Source: an uncultured Paracoccaceae bacterium (GTDB lineage Bacteria > Pseudomonadota > Alphaproteobacteria > Rhodobacterales > Rhodobacteraceae). From it: a stretch of DNA of 6,816 nucleotides. The notes beneath the pieces were generated by a model, which was given only the letters and a program-made list of their open reading frames with translations, made no database searches and was not told the DNA's origin. A program made the position numbers and the translations under genes. The stretch is from positions 1 through 6,816 of the forward strand of contig CALEZJ010000173.1 in the NCBI GenBank assembly GCA_937927885.1. The letters are read 5' to 3'. Shown in pieces: positions 6,595-6,816 of the stretch; the first letter of the stretch is position 1, and every line of letters starts with the position of its first letter.

Positions 6595-6816
6595 ATGGCG
6601 AATCTGCGGTCTGTGTTGGTCCTTCTTCTTTTCTGGCCGGTTGTGGCCGGTGCCGGCCCTTTCGACGGGGTCTGGGATGGCTCGCCGGGCGCCTGCGTGC
6701 AGCCGCTGTCCGACATGCGCGCAACGATTTCCGGGGACGAGATCAGATTCTACGAATCGACCTGTCGTCTGTCCAACCCGACCGCGATCCGGGGCATGAC
6801 CGATGCGGTGCTGTAT
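6595..6816 (+). CDS. Small secreted protein of unknown function, N-terminal part
   Basis: The first 74 residues are visible; the gene runs off the right edge. Residues 1-20 form a clear Sec signal peptide: a positive start (MANLR), a hydrophobic core (VLVLLLFWPVV) and a cleavage site after AGA, with the mature chain starting GPFDGVWDGS. There is no lipobox cysteine at the cleavage site. Two cysteines (C34, C57) could form a disulfide in the periplasm. The segment after cleavage, PFDGVWDGSPGACVQPL, resembles small uncharacterised exported proteins seen in Rhodobacteraceae, but I cannot name a family. GGAGA at 6582-6586 lies eight bases before the ATG. It is transcribed away from lhgO, so a functional tie is not implied. 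Confidence 0.72.
   Translation, partial: MANLRSVLVLLLFWPVVAGAGPFDGVWDGSPGACVQPLSDMRATISGDEIRFYESTCRLSNPTAIRGMTDAVLY

Noticed and set aside
6434..6724. N-terminal extension of LhgO by 97 codons
   Set aside because: The extra sequence is Arg/Pro-rich, overlaps the divergent gene, and a perfect AGGAGG sits before 6433, where the FAD-binding fold begins as usual.

Overview
The window is GC-rich (an estimated 60% or slightly more) with dense, tightly packed bacterial genes. Composition and gene families suit an alphaproteobacterium, most likely of the Rhodobacteraceae type; this is an inference from style and not a marker-based assignment. No RNA gene, insertion sequence, CRISPR array or phage gene was seen.

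Region 1 to about 4925 (minus strand, read right to left) is one compact operon: a putative promoter at 4896-4924, then two divergent carotenoid-cleavage-oxygenase family proteins (3353-4849 and 1866-3350), a small lipocalin-like protein (1462-1866), and a PaaN-type aldehyde dehydrogenase that runs off the left edge (1-1462). Junctions are a 2-base gap, a 1-base TGATG overlap (or a 4-base ATGA overlap, depending on the start used) and another 1-base TGATG overlap, so the four genes are very probably co-transcribed and translationally coupled.

Chemically the set makes sense as a small pathway. Non-heme iron oxygenases split a C=C bond into two aldehydes or ketones, the aldehyde dehydrogenase-fold enzyme would oxidise an aldehyde product, and the lipocalin-like barrel could bind a hydrophobic substrate or product. 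The substrate cannot be read from sequence. Both oxygenases keep the four iron-binding histidines but lack the lysine that stilbene-cleaving relatives use to hold a 4-hydroxyl group. No carotenoid biosynthesis gene and no other phenylacetate gene is present.

Region 4850-5239 is about 390 bases without a gene. It holds the operon promoter, a perfect 7-bp inverted repeat and some weaker symmetry.

Region 5240-6433 (minus) encodes an L-2-hydroxyglutarate oxidase (LhgO) with its own strong ribosome binding site. It is separated by a 161-base divergent intergenic region from a plus-strand gene at 6595, cut by the right edge, that starts a small secreted protein of unknown function.
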